From positions 21,371,971 to 21,435,970 of the forward strand of contig OX463788.1 in NCBI GenBank assembly GCA_949825025.1: a stretch of 64,000 nt of DNA. The letters run 5' to 3'. This document shows, in pieces, positions 49,619 to 60,451 of the stretch. Origin of the DNA: Siphlonurus alternatus (taxonomy: Eukaryota; Arthropoda; Insecta; Ephemeroptera; Siphlonuridae). Positions within the stretch are counted from its first letter, which is position 1. Every line of letters starts with the position of its first letter. The position numbers and the translations under genes are program-made. Under the pieces are notes generated by a model. The model was not told the origin of the DNA, searched no databases, and saw nothing but the letters and a program-made list of their open reading frames with translations.

Positions 49619-50054
49619 GTTGTTTTAGATTTGTTCACCCCTATCTTTTTATATCAATGAAAAAATATATAATACTAGCAATAATAATTATATTCATATA
49701 TTATTATAAAATATAGTAGAAACTTTTTTAGCAATTAAAAGTATGATACAATTAATATATAGCCTTTATATACATTTATATAGGGATTGATCGACAAGGC
49801 GCTCGGGAGTAAAAGCTGTAATTTAATCTAATTAAATCCTGCGTGCAGTATATAGCTTATCAACTTTCAGTTAACATAAATATTATACAACAACAAAACA
49901 GAATTAATGTTTTTAAGCAAAGAATTTTATCATGTATAATTTAATTTTTAAAAATTACGTTAATTATCCACAGAATTGTTTCAATAATTAACCAAATAAA
50001 AATAATAAATTTCTCCATATAAATAATATATTGTAATTAAATGTTATAAAAATA

Positions 50055-50085
<31 letters not shown>

Positions 50086-50818
50086 TGTTATAGTGTATGA
50101 AAAAAACTTACACATGATTATAAATTATAATTATTATATATATGATTTCCTGTATAACTTTATTTTTAATTAAAATAATTATTTTGACATCGTAGACCGC
50201 AACATTTGAAATGAAAATTTGCCTCGGATTTTGGTATTGTATCAGAATTTTCTCAAAATTTTTATGAAGGGCTAATAAAGGTTATGACACTTTCTGATTC
50301 TCCATATATAATATGTTCTATCTTCGAATATTTTTTAAACACATTTTACGGGAGATTGCGAAAGAAATTAAAGTTCGAATAAAAAAGAAGCCACGATTTT
50401 CGAGCGTTAGCATGGAGTAGATGGACGAATTAAGTCATCGACTTTTAGACCCAAATGCTCAGAATTTTTACGAAGGACGGTCTCAACTGATTTCAGATGC
50501 TTATTTATGGTGCTCCAAAGTAACTTTTTACATGCAAGAGGCAGCAAGAGAATGAGCTTTACCATCGGTCAATTTTTTGCTCACTCTATACTTTCTTAAA
50601 CTTAGCCTAAGCTAGACTGTCTTAGCGCAACAATAAAGAATACGCTAAGACTCTGTCTTAATTTTAGGATTGTTGTAATTTGTGTTATTTGAAGACACAA
50701 AGGACTAGCTGTCACGTGACGCTTCAAATTCCTGTTCCATCTTGTTCATGTTGGCGCCTGCATGCATCATCAACCTACATTTTTGCATTTTTTGCACCCC
50801 ACGCCCCATATATATAAT
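49619..50818. other. AT-rich non-coding stretch
   Basis: A poly(A) run lies at 50067-50085. No gene or recognised element. Confidence 0.45.
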
Positions 50819-51339
50819 CAGAGATGCAAAACTTCGCGCGAAACATGGTGTGCGAAACTTTCGCGAAACTTTCGCGCGAATATTCGCGAAACTTCGCGAA
50901 AATTTCGCGAAATTTAAAAAATGACTGTCGCAATGCGATTTTTCATATATTCATAAAAAAATTAAGAAAACAAGATAAAATGGCCCCTTTCATGACCTGT
51001 CTAACCTCGAATGTGTTCAATGATTTTATAAATAATTAAAAGTAATTTTTAAAATTAATAAAAAATAAATAAATTCTTTTATATTATTTATATATAATAA
51101 ATTAAATTGAACTCTTTTTTAATTCATTCATGCAATTAAACCTGTCATTAAAGTAAAATTAGGAAGAAAAACGGCGTATTCATTAAATACGATTCGAAAA
51201 AGTAGAGCGGGAAATTCAAATATATCAATTTCGCGAAGTTTCGCGCGAAACTTTCGCGAAACTTGGCTTGCGAAACTTCGCGAATATTCGCGAAACTAGC
51301 GAAATTTCGCGCGAAGCTTCGCAAAGCGTTGCATCACTG
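50819..51339. mobile_element. hAT MITE with TTCGCGAAA words
   Basis: Ends CAGAGATGCAAAACTTCGCG and, reverse-complemented, CAGTGATGCAACGCTTTGCG. Exact 8-bp target duplication TATATAAT (50811-50818 and 51340-51347), diagnostic for hAT. The arms (about 90 and 115 bp) are almost wholly made of TTCGCGAAAC / GTTTCGCGAA words. The AT-rich middle (about 50920-51225) has no gene. Confidence 0.9.
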
Positions 51340-51347
51340 TATATAAT

Positions 51348-52321
51348 CGTACTTTTGGACCTATAACATCACCTCCACATTGCATACCTTGCATGTTGGC
51401 ATTCCCATCATCACCTTCCCATCTTGCATACCTCATCCCATAATCAAAAATCCTACCCATTGCTCATCCATGATAATCCTTTACAAGCCCCTCCTAACTT
51501 TAATGGTAAAAGTATCCATGAGAAAAATTATATAGTTGCCATGTTCGTTTGCTGATTTTGACTCTTGCTACAACCACCGCGCATCGGCGCGCAACCCTTA
51601 AATTCTGCGCACGTTTTTTCGGCTCGAAGTCAAAACACTCTACTACCGCGAAATTCTTTAGATGCTCTTTAATTAAACTGACCCAAGGCAAATAATAAAT
51701 ATTTTATAGCAGCAAACGTAAAAGGTTAGTGTCAATACGTAATTTTAAATTTGCAAACATAACTTATTTAGAGGGTTAACAATAAGCGATCTAAAAATTG
51801 CTCCGTATAGGATCTTACGTGCGCCCAATCTTTTTTTGTAAGTAAATGGGAGGACAAAGGATTGGTGATGTCATCATGGATGCTGACCATTAGTTAATTA
51901 CTAGAACAAAGAACAATACAACGTAATTCTGGGTGCATTCTGTTATAATTACGGATATACTCAAAATCGAATCAAGAAGAAGTACCTCGTGTCCTCGTGA
52001 TGACGTTATCTACAGTCATACCCCGCAGCCTTATAAAAATCAGCTGTTTCCTATCACCCAGGAATATCTTCCTGTTTTCTCTCTGCCTGCACAAACATCT
52101 TGTGGGTTTTCAAGGCTGTAATTATTTGATACAAGATTTACTTCACCTTGATTGAATTATTGAAGGTTAGCGGCTTCTACTTAGGGAAATTAACTGTGCA
52201 TTTCCTGGCTAAATCTGTTGTGATAACGATAGAAATGTGAGACAGTTTTATATATGCCAGGCAGCTATTATATGCATACCGTCTGTCAAGCTGCATTTAT
52301 TGTTTGTATAAGATTATAAAA
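51348..52321. promoter_or_regulatory. Upstream region / likely promoter and 5' UTR of the TLCD3-like gene
   Basis: No coding region. Around 51950-52110 the sequence is less AT-rich (CTGCCTGCACAAACATC, CCCGCAGCCTTATAAAAATC with a TATAAAA at about 52032). That TATA-like box is a candidate, but I cannot fix a transcription start. Confidence 0.3.
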
Positions 52322-52369
52322 ATGCTGATGGAGCAGCAACCTCTTTCGCCCAAAGCTGCTGACAATGAG
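52322..52369 (+). CDS. TLCD3-like exon 1 (coding part)
   Basis: 16 codons from ATG 52322 to GAG|GTAAGA. This start is an inference: it gives a short soluble N-terminus and keeps the phase needed by exon 2. Confidence 0.6.
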
Positions 52370-55300
52370 GTAAGAAATTTTTCCAACTATCTAGTGTCAA
52401 CTCTGTATTTTCATGTACGATACTGTACAGTAGGTATGCATACATACCAATCACACTGCATCGTACAGTACAGTATGCATACTGTACTGTAATTCATAAT
52501 ATTTTGGCAGACAGTATTAATTGTATATATGCAAAATGTGCCTAATGTATGCAAATGACATTTGATACAATACACAGTATATCATACTATATGTATATAT
52601 ACGTAGTGTAAGTCCACAGCTAGTACATAATTATAATGCATGTACACCACGCAGCCCGGTAACGGACCCCCTTAATTAAGACATTTTTCACTTTTAACAA
52701 TTTGTATCTGCCATATTCCATATCAGTATTTCAGTTCCATATCAGAGCATTTCTTTAAGTAAAAAAAAAATTTATGTGGAGGGACATGAAAAAAATAATG
52801 TTCCGGTTTTGGTCCAGGCCTGCTTTTGGACTCCTTATAGCCAAAAAAAGTAAAAAAATAAAATTTTAACCCATTAACCAAATCAGCCTTTTCATAAAAA
52901 TAACAACTGCAATACCGTGATATATTTTTTACTAGTTAAGAAAAAATAAAAACGAACCATTTGTTAAAAACCCTGTTTTTATTCGTTTTTGATTTTTTTT
53001 TGAACCAGTAAAAAAATTATCAAGGTATTGCAGTTGTTATTTTCATGGAAGGGAGGGTTTGGTTAATCAGTTACAATTTTCTTTTTTTTACTTTTTCTGC
53101 CTATAAGGAGCCTAAAAGCAGTTCGGAACCAAAACAGGGCAAAAATCCAAAAATGGGCTGTACTGTATACTGTACAGTAGCATATAGTCTCTGTGTATGC
53201 ATAAATATATTATATAAATATCATAAACCCACCCACCCAAGAGGTGAACCACCGTGGGTGACAAGGAGACAACTATTGCTGCCAGAGGATCTAAGATCCA
53301 TTTACCCTATTGCATAAATGAGGTTTTAATTAAATTTAAACCAGGATTTAATTTGTATATTTATGTTACTGTACTGTAATATACTTAAAGGCCTTATGAA
53401 CCTTTGCACAATATTAAGCACACGGTAAGCTTTGTTACAGTGTGATTCGGCTGCATAAAATTTTTTGTTTCAGCAGCACAAATATCAGAGATAATAGCCG
53501 ATGAAAAGGGACCTGTGACGTCACTCACGCTCATTCAGCGGCAACAATATAGGGAAATCCCTGCAAAAGATAGGTTCACTCCCGCTGCAACCACGGACAC
53601 AATTTGACTTCTGTAATTTTGAAACTTTACCAGGACAGTCTTGATAGTATTTTTCAAATAGCCTGAAAGTTTTTTTTGATGACATTCATGCAAACCGAGT
53701 TATTGCGGTAGAAAAAGGAGCGAAAATGCTGTATAGGAAAACAATGTTAAATTTTTGGCTTTTCTTGCTACCGCAATAACTCAGTCTGTACAAACGCCAC
53801 CAAAAAAATTCTTTCAGTCTATTTGACAAATACTATCAAGACTGCCCTGGTAAAGTTTCAAAATTCCAGAAGTAAAATTGTGGCCGTGGTTGCAGCGGGA
53901 GTGAACCTATGTTTTGCAGGGATTTCCCTATATTGTCGCCGCTGAATGAGCGTGAGTGACGTCACAGGTGCTTCTTCATCGGCTATTTTCTCTGATATTT
54001 GTGCTACTGAAACAAAAAACAATTATGCAGCCGAATCACACTGAAGCAAAGCTAACCGTGTACCTAATACTATGAAAAGGTTCATAAGGCCTTAAATTAA
54101 TTGGTTAATTGGTTTGTCACTACAAGTCAAAACAAATCTTGGTTTTTGCCTGGATTAGAATGTTTTGCTTATTTCTGCTTTTGGTTATAAGTTAAAAGAT
54201 GGATAAAAAACAAAAACAGTCAGAAAAGCGCAATTTCCAACTTTCCACTTCTAATTTAAAACTTCTTAGACTGTATAAATAGAGATTGTGATGCCGTGAA
54301 ATTTGAAAAAAAAAAAAAATACTGTACGGATTGTTTTAATAGCAAGGTTAATTAATGGTGCAGCAGTTCTTTATGATAATATTGCAGAGCCGTGTGAGGT
54401 TTAATTGATTTATTAACAGTTCATTAACATCATTTCGATGCTCATCTTTAGATACCAGTCTCGCCGCTAGGTTTCAGTCGCACTCTCGAGTGGGCCTGTG
54501 TCAGCCTGGGCCAGCCAGGAAGTGACGTCATGAGAGGAGGGAAAATGGCCGACAGGCTGGCCCCACTTGACGATAAAAACAGCTTCCGCCTAAACTGGCC
54601 CGTGATTTCAAACTCACTCAAAATTCCTCCTATTTATGGTTGTAAAATATGTACTGTATTGGTTGTGTTCTTCGTAAGCAATATAGTACAGTGCTATTGA
54701 TGATTGCGCTGCCATAAACATTTGTTACTTTTTTTGTATGCTATCTGACACACTTTATTATCATTATTATTTTTTCCCCAGCCGCTTCGGAACTCTGTGT
54801 TTGCACCTGCTGGCTCACTGTTGCTGGTGTCAGTTCTTGCTTCACTTGGAACTGCTGCTGGATCGGTGATTGTACTTGATCCTAGCGACCACATCTCTGT
54901 GACACGAGGACTGTGGATCTCATTGCTGGGAGTCATATTTTTTGTGTCTCTGTTTGACCTACTAAACCACTTGGCATTAAGAACTCACGCTGGTCATCGA
55001 TGCATGAAGAAATATGACTTAAGAGCACATGAGGTCCTTGATATATCTAATAAGTGAGTTGTTACATGTTCTAGTATTTATATAATTGTAAAAATAAATA
55101 AATTATTAAGCATGTCGTAAAAAAAATAATAATAATAAGTCACAAATAAGATTTCTCGTCACTTCATCTACAGTAGCATTCTGTAGTTCATATTAAAAAA
55201 AATATATATTGTTCTTCAGCTAGTCAAAATAATCATGCATTGTTCTTTCAGAACAAATTCCTAAAGTCTGAATGATGAACTAATTTAATATGAGTCTTTT

Positions 55301-58300
55301 TTCGAGAACTACAATAATTTTGTTATTTTTATTTATCATTTCTTTTTCTCCTCATAGATTTCAATTTACAATTCAAAAAATTATTACCTATACATTTAGC
55401 TTTAACCAAGGTTAATTTCTTTTTAAACAAACCTGACTTTACCTTGTAAACCTAAATTAACATATATATATATACACAGTAAAAACTTGTTATTCAAGTC
55501 AAGGGACCCAGGAAATTGGGTTTACCTTATATCGAGTACACCTTATATCAAGTTTTTCCTATACCTGCAATACTAATTATTTTTTACGGGACCTTTACTC
55601 CGTTACTCAATATTGAGTTTTTACCTTATAGTACAGGATTTTTTGGGATATTTCCTATGTAGACCCCGGCAAAATTCCAAACTCGCTAAATTTTGGCTCA
55701 AAGTTAGCCTCTAGCACGTAGATGAAAATATCAAAATACCTCCTCTGGAAAACGCTTGCTTCTGACGGAAAATTGGAAAATGTAAGCAAAAAGGTGTCTC
55801 GAGAGAAAAATTATGCTGGCCGTAGTGTACAATGCAGCTCAACAATTTTTTCGGCAAAGTACTCTCAAATATGTACTTTATTAGGAAAAAAATAAAATTG
55901 GCAATTTTAACCTTTTGAAGCTGCATAAATGAGATGCAAATAAGAACTGCACTTTACAAAATGCACTTTTCCTGCATTTTCCACTCTAATGCAAAATGAT
56001 ACGGTATTTTTTGTGTTACAAAAAAGAAGTGCATTGGTACGCTGATTTTAATATTTTTTAATTGAAGTCACTATCTGCACTTATTCGTGAGATAATGGCA
56101 ATAGTGCATGATTTTTTTATTGATTTTTTTTGTAACTAAAATTTTTAATTTTTATCTAATTTTATGTTTTCCTCTCAAAAACTTCAGACGTTGTGCTGAT
56201 AAGTGATATTGTCAATTATGTTTTACATTTTTAAAATTTGGATAATTATTTTCATTGTTATATGGAAGTGTAGTCTCAACAAATAAGGCTACTAATTAAA
56301 AAATTACAGCAACTGCAATTTTTAATGAAAAATTATGAAATTGAATTCCTAGACAGATAATGTAACCAAGATTTAATATAAAATATAAAAACTTAATCTT
56401 CGAACATGTAACACATTAGTTCAGCAATTGTTTATGCGGTAAAGTAACGACATTGATTTTACAGAACATCACATAGTGAGGACCACCAAATGCCATATTG
56501 AACTATTGTTATGATGAATAGGTGGCTACCTGATCATTCTCATTAGTATTTATTATATAATTTAAAATTGTAATACTTCAGATATTTATAATATTAATTA
56601 TTTTAGTTTGAAATACTCAAGAATTAATGTAACAACTTTCTAACCAAAAGTGATTAAGAAATACTGTAATTGAAGGTTTATTATGGACTTCATTAAAGCT
56701 TTAATGTTGCAATTTAAAATTAAGTACTAAAAAGAATGATCAGGTAGCCACCTTTTCATCATAACAATAGTTCAACATAGCATTTGGTGGTCCTGAGTAT
56801 GTGATATTACGTAAACCGATGGCATTACTTTACCGCATAAACAATTGCTGAACTAATGTGTTACATGTTCGAAGATTGAGTTGTTTATATTTTATATTAA
56901 ATCTTGGTTACATTATCTGTCTAGGAATTCAATTTCATAATTTTTCATTAAAAATTGCAGTTGCTGTAATTATTTAATTAGTAGCCTTATTTGTTGAGAC
57001 TACACTTCCATATAACAATGAAAATAATTATCCAAATTTTAAAAATGTTAAACATAATTGACAATAACACTAACCAGTACAACGTCTGAAGTTTTTGAGA
57101 GGAAAAAATAAAATTAGATGAAATTAAAAATTTTAGTTACAAAAAAATCAATAAAAAAATCATGCACTATTGCCATTATCTCACGAATAAGTGCAGATAG
57201 TGACTTCAATCAAAAAATATTAAAATCAGCGTACCAATGCACTTCTTTTTTGTAAGACACAAAAATACCGTATCATTTTGCATTAGAGTAGAAAATGCAG
57301 GAAAAGTGCAGTTTTTATTTGCATCTCATTTATGCAGCTTCAAAAGGTTAAAATTCATATTTTAATTTTTTCCTAATAAAGTACATATTTGAGAGTACTT
57401 TGCCGAAAAAATTGTCGAGCTGCATTGTACAGTACGGCCAGCATAATTTTTCTCCCGAGACACCTTCTTGCTTACATTTTCCAATTTTCCGTCAGAAGCA
57501 AGCGTTTTCCAGAGGAGGTATTTTGATATTTTCATCTACATGCTAGAGGCTAACTTTGAGCCAAAATTTAGCGAGTTTGGAATTTTGCCGGGGTAAACAC
57601 CAAGTTTTCCTGCACTATTATAACAAGTTACGTAATAACAAGTTTTTACTGTATATATATATATAAAATCCAGCACCAGCAGTAACTTAGATTAATCATT
57701 AAATTAATTAAAATAATATAAAGTATTGTACATAATAGAAAATGCAAAATTAGGTTTGCAATGTTGGTGTTATCAATATTTCTTGTTTCTCATCCAGAAT
57801 AATGAACTACCTGCTTGCAACAATAATTTGCAATAATGATCTGTCTGCTAAATCAGGTGAGTGCAATTATGAGTTGTTAATTGATCAAACATACCGGTAA
57901 AGCTCATTATTGCACTCACCTGACTGTAGCAAACAACTCATTATTGCACATGATCAGGGTAAAGCATATAGCTCATTTCTCCAAAGGAAGGACAGTATGT
58001 TAAGCCTATTAAGTTTATATGTATTGTAATAAATTGTGTAATATAATAATACAAAATTGATTATTAATCTTGTGTCATGTCCAAGGATCGTATCTGCTGT
58101 CCAGTCTGCGCTGTGCTGTGTTGCTGGTGCTGTGATCTGCTTGTGGTCGTGTCAGCGCAACTTCCTCTGTACCTCACATTATATGAGTGAGGCGTATGCT
58201 TGGTTTGGCACTGCATACTTCTTCTATGACCTCTGGTCCATGTACTACGTCTGGGGACAGGACACAAGCCGCACTTTACCTGCAGACCTCACCAATAGAG

Positions 58301-59352
58301 TCAAGGCTTACATGGCTTCACAACCACTTATTGTTGGTCACCACCTTTTCATTGGAACAGTAGGATTTCTTATAATTGTGGTAAGCATAAAGTGGATTTT
58401 TAAAGTTACTTCTCAGACATCTAACAAAAGAAAAGTGTAAAAAGGTAGCATTTGGTCAATGAAAGGAGGGGGAAAGGAAATGGAGAATAACTGCCTAAGT
58501 CTCAAGCATAACAAACCTTTGTCAAATAATTTTAATAGAATTTAATATACTGTAATAGTGTTCTTATGCCATAAAGATGCGAATATTTCATAAAACAATG
58601 TTCTAACTAACTTAGAAACATGCTGTTTGCATATATGAAGAGAAGAAGAGTCGAGCTATAAAATTAGTTGAGTTTTCGTTTCAAAAGGGAAAAATCAAAC
58701 TTCCATGTTAAATTAGTCAACTTTAAAAATTTATAGCTTAAAAACTAGCTCGAATTTGTATACCTGATATTTTAGCCACTGATAGGGGATGCAGAGGAGA
58801 ACATTAAAATTCTTTTCATAATTTTCATGTATGGGATTTTTTTTTTTTTTTTAACATAGGCGCGTTCGTTACCTTACCCTTAATACAGTTTTTAGTTGGA
58901 ATACTAAAAGAATTTGACACTTTGAAAAAATGAGGGGTAATATTTTATTTGCCACAAATAGCATAGAGCTTTATGGACAAAAAAAAAAAAAAAAAACTAG
59001 CTGATATTTTTCTTCAGTTTTTAGAAATTGCTTTATGGCTATAACGATATATCGTCGATGTCCAAGGCAATTTTTCTCTACTTTTTAGTAAGATGTTATT
59101 TCAAGTAGTGAGACTTACTAGACCCCATGTACCGAGGACATGTTGCATATATTTGAAATTATTCGAAATTGGTGGTGCCTCAATGCTGACTCCATTCACT
59201 AACATTAATTTGTTAGTAATTTCACAATTTGTTTGAAATACATGTTACAGTGGCTACGAGGAGGTTTGGGAGATTGTGTTTTCGGCTTTGTGTACCTCAT
59301 GGAGATGAGCACTCCCTTCGTATCAGCAAGAGTTATCCTAAGCCGCCTCAAG
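52322..59352 (+). CDS. TLC-domain protein, TLCD3/FAM57-like (3' end not seen)
   Basis: A multi-pass membrane protein of the TRAM-LAG1-CLN8 fold, in a family tied to ceramide and membrane-lipid metabolism in the ER or plasma membrane. Four exons (52322-52369, 54782-55053, 58086-58380, 59251-59352) join in frame to about 239 codons. A soluble N-terminus (MLMEQQPLSPKAADNE) precedes TM segments SLLLVSVLASLGTAAGSVIV and SLLGVIFFVSLFDLLNHLAL. Then come KIVSAVQSALCCVAGAVICL, SEAYAWFGTAYFFYDLWSMY, LIVGHHLFIGTVGFLIIV (conserved His pair) and GLGDCVFGFVYLMEMSTPFV, the strongest family mark. Vertebrate TLCD3 proteins continue for a final TM region; that exon was not found before 64000. Intron 2 carries a 2.2-kb palindrome and intron 4 a LINE. 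Confidence 0.87.
52464..52491. repeat. Perfect 28-bp palindrome
   Basis: Centred on ATGCAT with flanking CAGTAC/GTACTG words. A second perfect palindrome, TACTGTACAGTA, lies at 52421-52432. Both are within 130 bp after the exon 1 donor. Confidence 0.85.
52801..53138. mobile_element. Inverted-repeat element in TLCD3-like intron 1
   Basis: CGGTTTTGGTCCAGGCCTGC on the left pairs imperfectly with GCAGTTCGGAACCAAAAC on the right. Further in, ATAACAACTGCAATACC pairs with GGTATTGCAGTTGTTAT. The centre is near 52960. Length about 340 bp, no coding. Confidence 0.65.
53389..54091. mobile_element. TTAA-flanked palindromic element with CRE octamers
   Basis: TTAA (53385-53388) and TTAA (54092-54095) border AGGCCTTATGAACCTTT and its inverted partner AAAGGTTCATAAGGCC-like end. 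The arms pair for almost the entire 700 bp (GTGATTCGGCTGCATAA, TGAGCGTGAGTGACGTCACA, GTTGCAGCGGGAGTGAACC) around a centre near 53740. Each arm has one TGACGTCA. Confidence 0.82.
54470..54605 (+). promoter_or_regulatory. GC-richer block with CRE and YY1-like sites
   Basis: Within AT-rich intron 1 of the TLCD3-like gene: TGACGTCA at 54523-54530, then GGAAAATGGCCGACAGG (54539-54555, YY1-like AAAATGGC) and several CCAGCC/GGCTGG words. The combination resembles a TATA-less promoter, so an alternative start for the gene (with translation beginning later) is possible. An old MITE remnant is the alternative. Confidence 0.35.
54782..55053 (+). CDS. TLCD3-like exon 2
   Basis: After TTTTTCCCCAG. Starts PLRNSVFAPAGSLLLVSV and ends DISNK split AA|GTGAGT, phase 2. 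Two hydrophobic segments. Confidence 0.88.
55477..57651. mobile_element. Pogo/Tigger-like 2.2-kb palindromic element
   Basis: Ends CAGTAAAAACTTGTTATTC and, reverse-complemented, CAGTAAAAACTTGTTATTA. The ends, and inner words such as CCTTATATCGAG, recall pogo/Tigger terminal repeats. The arms pair nearly perfectly over about 1 kb each (for example CCCCGGCAAAATTCCAAACT at 55665 against AGTTTGGAATTTTGCCGGGG-like sequence at about 57573). The centre is near 56630 with a loop of about 180 bp at most. No transposase is present. It lies wholly in TLCD3-like intron 2. Confidence 0.85.
57830..57949. repeat. Small inverted repeat (ATCAGGTGAGTGCAAT type)
   Basis: TTTGCAATAATGA and CTCATTATTGCAC face each other. 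Inside, AAATCAGGTGAGTGCAAT pairs with ATTGCACTCACCTGA. Related single-arm sequence occurs at about 44344-44392 (CTATATCAGGTGAATGCAAT). Probably a short MITE family. Confidence 0.6.
58086..58380 (+). CDS. TLCD3-like exon 3
   Basis: After CATGTCCAAG. Completes AA|G and reads IVSAVQSALCCVAGAVICLW, ends GTVGFLIIV|GTAAGC, phase 0. Contains the GHH motif. Confidence 0.9.
58691..58883. mobile_element. Single arm of the palindromic TTAA MITE, copy 4
   Basis: Matches the right half of the family at 49257-49618 (AACTTCCATGTTAAATTAG, TGTATACCTGATATTTTAG, CAGAGGAGAACATT, GTTACCTTACCCTTAA). The left half is absent. A stretched T-run lies at 58836-58852. Confidence 0.75.
59251..59352 (+). CDS. TLCD3-like exon 4
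   Basis: 34 codons after ACATGTTACAG. WLRGGLGDCVFGFVYLMEMS then TPFVSARVILSRLK, donor AAG|GTACTG. Confidence 0.9.
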
Positions 59353-59420
59353 GTACTGAACTAATTAAATATAATTCAACTGTATATTAATTATTAATTT
59401 AACTTAATACTGTAATTTAA

Positions 59421-59819
59421 GGCTGCAGAGATCAGCTCTTTACTGTGGAACAGTTGATTGAGAAACATATGGCTGTTGATAAAAAGTTGTTTGTCGCATT
59501 TGTAGATTTAGAAAAGGCGTATGATAAGGTGAATAGAAGTATGCTGTGGAAAGTGTTGTCCGAGTATGGGGTATATGATGAATTGCTGAACGCAGTAAAA
59601 TCTATGTATGAAGGTAGTAAAGCGTGTGTGAGGGTGAATGGTGGATTGAGCGAGTGGTTTGAAGTGAAGCGAGGAGTGAGACAGGGTTGTGTGATGTCGC
59701 CATGGCTGTTTAATGTGTTCATGGATAAGTGTGTAAGATTGGCTGGTATAGGAGAAAGTGGAATTAGTGTGGGTACGATAATGTTATGGTTGTTGTTGTA
59801 TGAAGATAGCTGGTGTTAG
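59421..59819 (+). pseudogene. LINE reverse transcriptase fragment, N-terminal part
   Basis: Reads GCRDQLFTVEQLIEKHM then KKLFVAFVDLEKAYDKVNRS, VNGGLSEWFEVKRGVRQGCV and MSPWLFNVFMDKCVRLAG. The catalytic aspartate block is only partly kept further on, in another frame near 59820-59840 (GCAGATGAC reads ADD). Stops follow. Confidence 0.85.
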
Positions 59820-60044
59820 CTGATAGTGCAGATGACTTGCAAAGAATGTTAAACCGTTTAGAAGTGAGTGCTATGCTAGTCGTGTGAGCAAGACAAACGT
59901 AATGGTTCAAGATTTTTTGTAATTCTACTTCTGACTGGATAGCGTGATATTAAATTATAAGGAGTTTGTTTAGTGCTATTTCGCCATCCGATTATTGCAA
60001 TGCATGTATACAAGTATCAACATTAGAAATAAAAGAGATGTCCC

Positions 60045-60118
60045 CAACGGGCTTCGAACCCCGGGCCTTCCCTGAAATCCAGTCTGGGTGCTCTACCGAC
60101 TGAGCTATGTGGCCATCT
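60045..60118 (-). ncRNA. tRNA-derived sequence (left arm), not a functional tRNA
   Basis: Good D-arm (AGCTCAGTCGGTAGAGC) and B box, and an anticodon-arm-like CCAGACTGGATTTCAGG with one mismatch. The acceptor ends do not pair as in a tRNA, and the T-loop has one base too many. Read as a tRNA-derived SINE head. Confidence 0.6.
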
Positions 60119-60283
60119 TCCCTACTCTGTGTTGAAAATATCATAATTACAACTTCCTCCGGTAGATGGAAGAGCCGTTCACACCCAGATCAGATAGATG
60201 TTCTGAGGGAGTGAGCAAACAGCTGCAGTTAGCGGCAAAGAATTGCAACGTATGTATTCAAGTTTCCAACACAGAGTAGGGGA

Positions 60284-60360
60284 GATGGCCAGATAGCTCA
60301 GTCGGTAGAGCACCCAGACTGGATTTCAGGGAAGGCCCGGGGTTCGAAGCCCGGTGGGGA
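60284..60360 (+). ncRNA. tRNA-derived sequence (right arm), not a functional tRNA
   Basis: Same structure as the left-arm copy, with a few differences (AGATAGCTC for ACATAGCTC, CCCGGTGGGG for CCCGTTGGGG). The two copies in inverted order would pair as RNA. Confidence 0.6.
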
Positions 60361-60451
60361 CATCTCTTTTATTTCTAATGTTGATACTTGTATACATGCA
60401 TTGCAATAATCGGATGGCGAAATAGCACTAAACAAACTCCTTATAAAAGTA

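Larger units (their letters stand above)
59955..60446. mobile_element. Palindromic element carrying two inverted tRNA-derived sequences
   Basis: The outer arms pair over about 165 bp each, starting TTATAAGGAGTTTGTTTAGT and ending with its complement. Each arm holds a tRNA-like block with TAGCTCAGTCGGTAGAGCAC (A box) and GGTTCGAAGCCCG (B box): minus strand at about 60045-60118, plus strand at about 60284-60360. The inner 120 bp is not palindromic except for AACACAGAGTAGGG / CCCTACTCTGTGTT. It interrupts the LINE reverse transcriptase frame. Confidence 0.82.

Noticed and set aside
60045..60360. Two tRNA genes in head-to-head order
   Set aside because: D-arm and B box are good, but the acceptor stem does not pair, the T-loop is off by one and the anticodon stem has a mismatch. 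Together with the palindromic flanks this indicates tRNA-derived SINE units.
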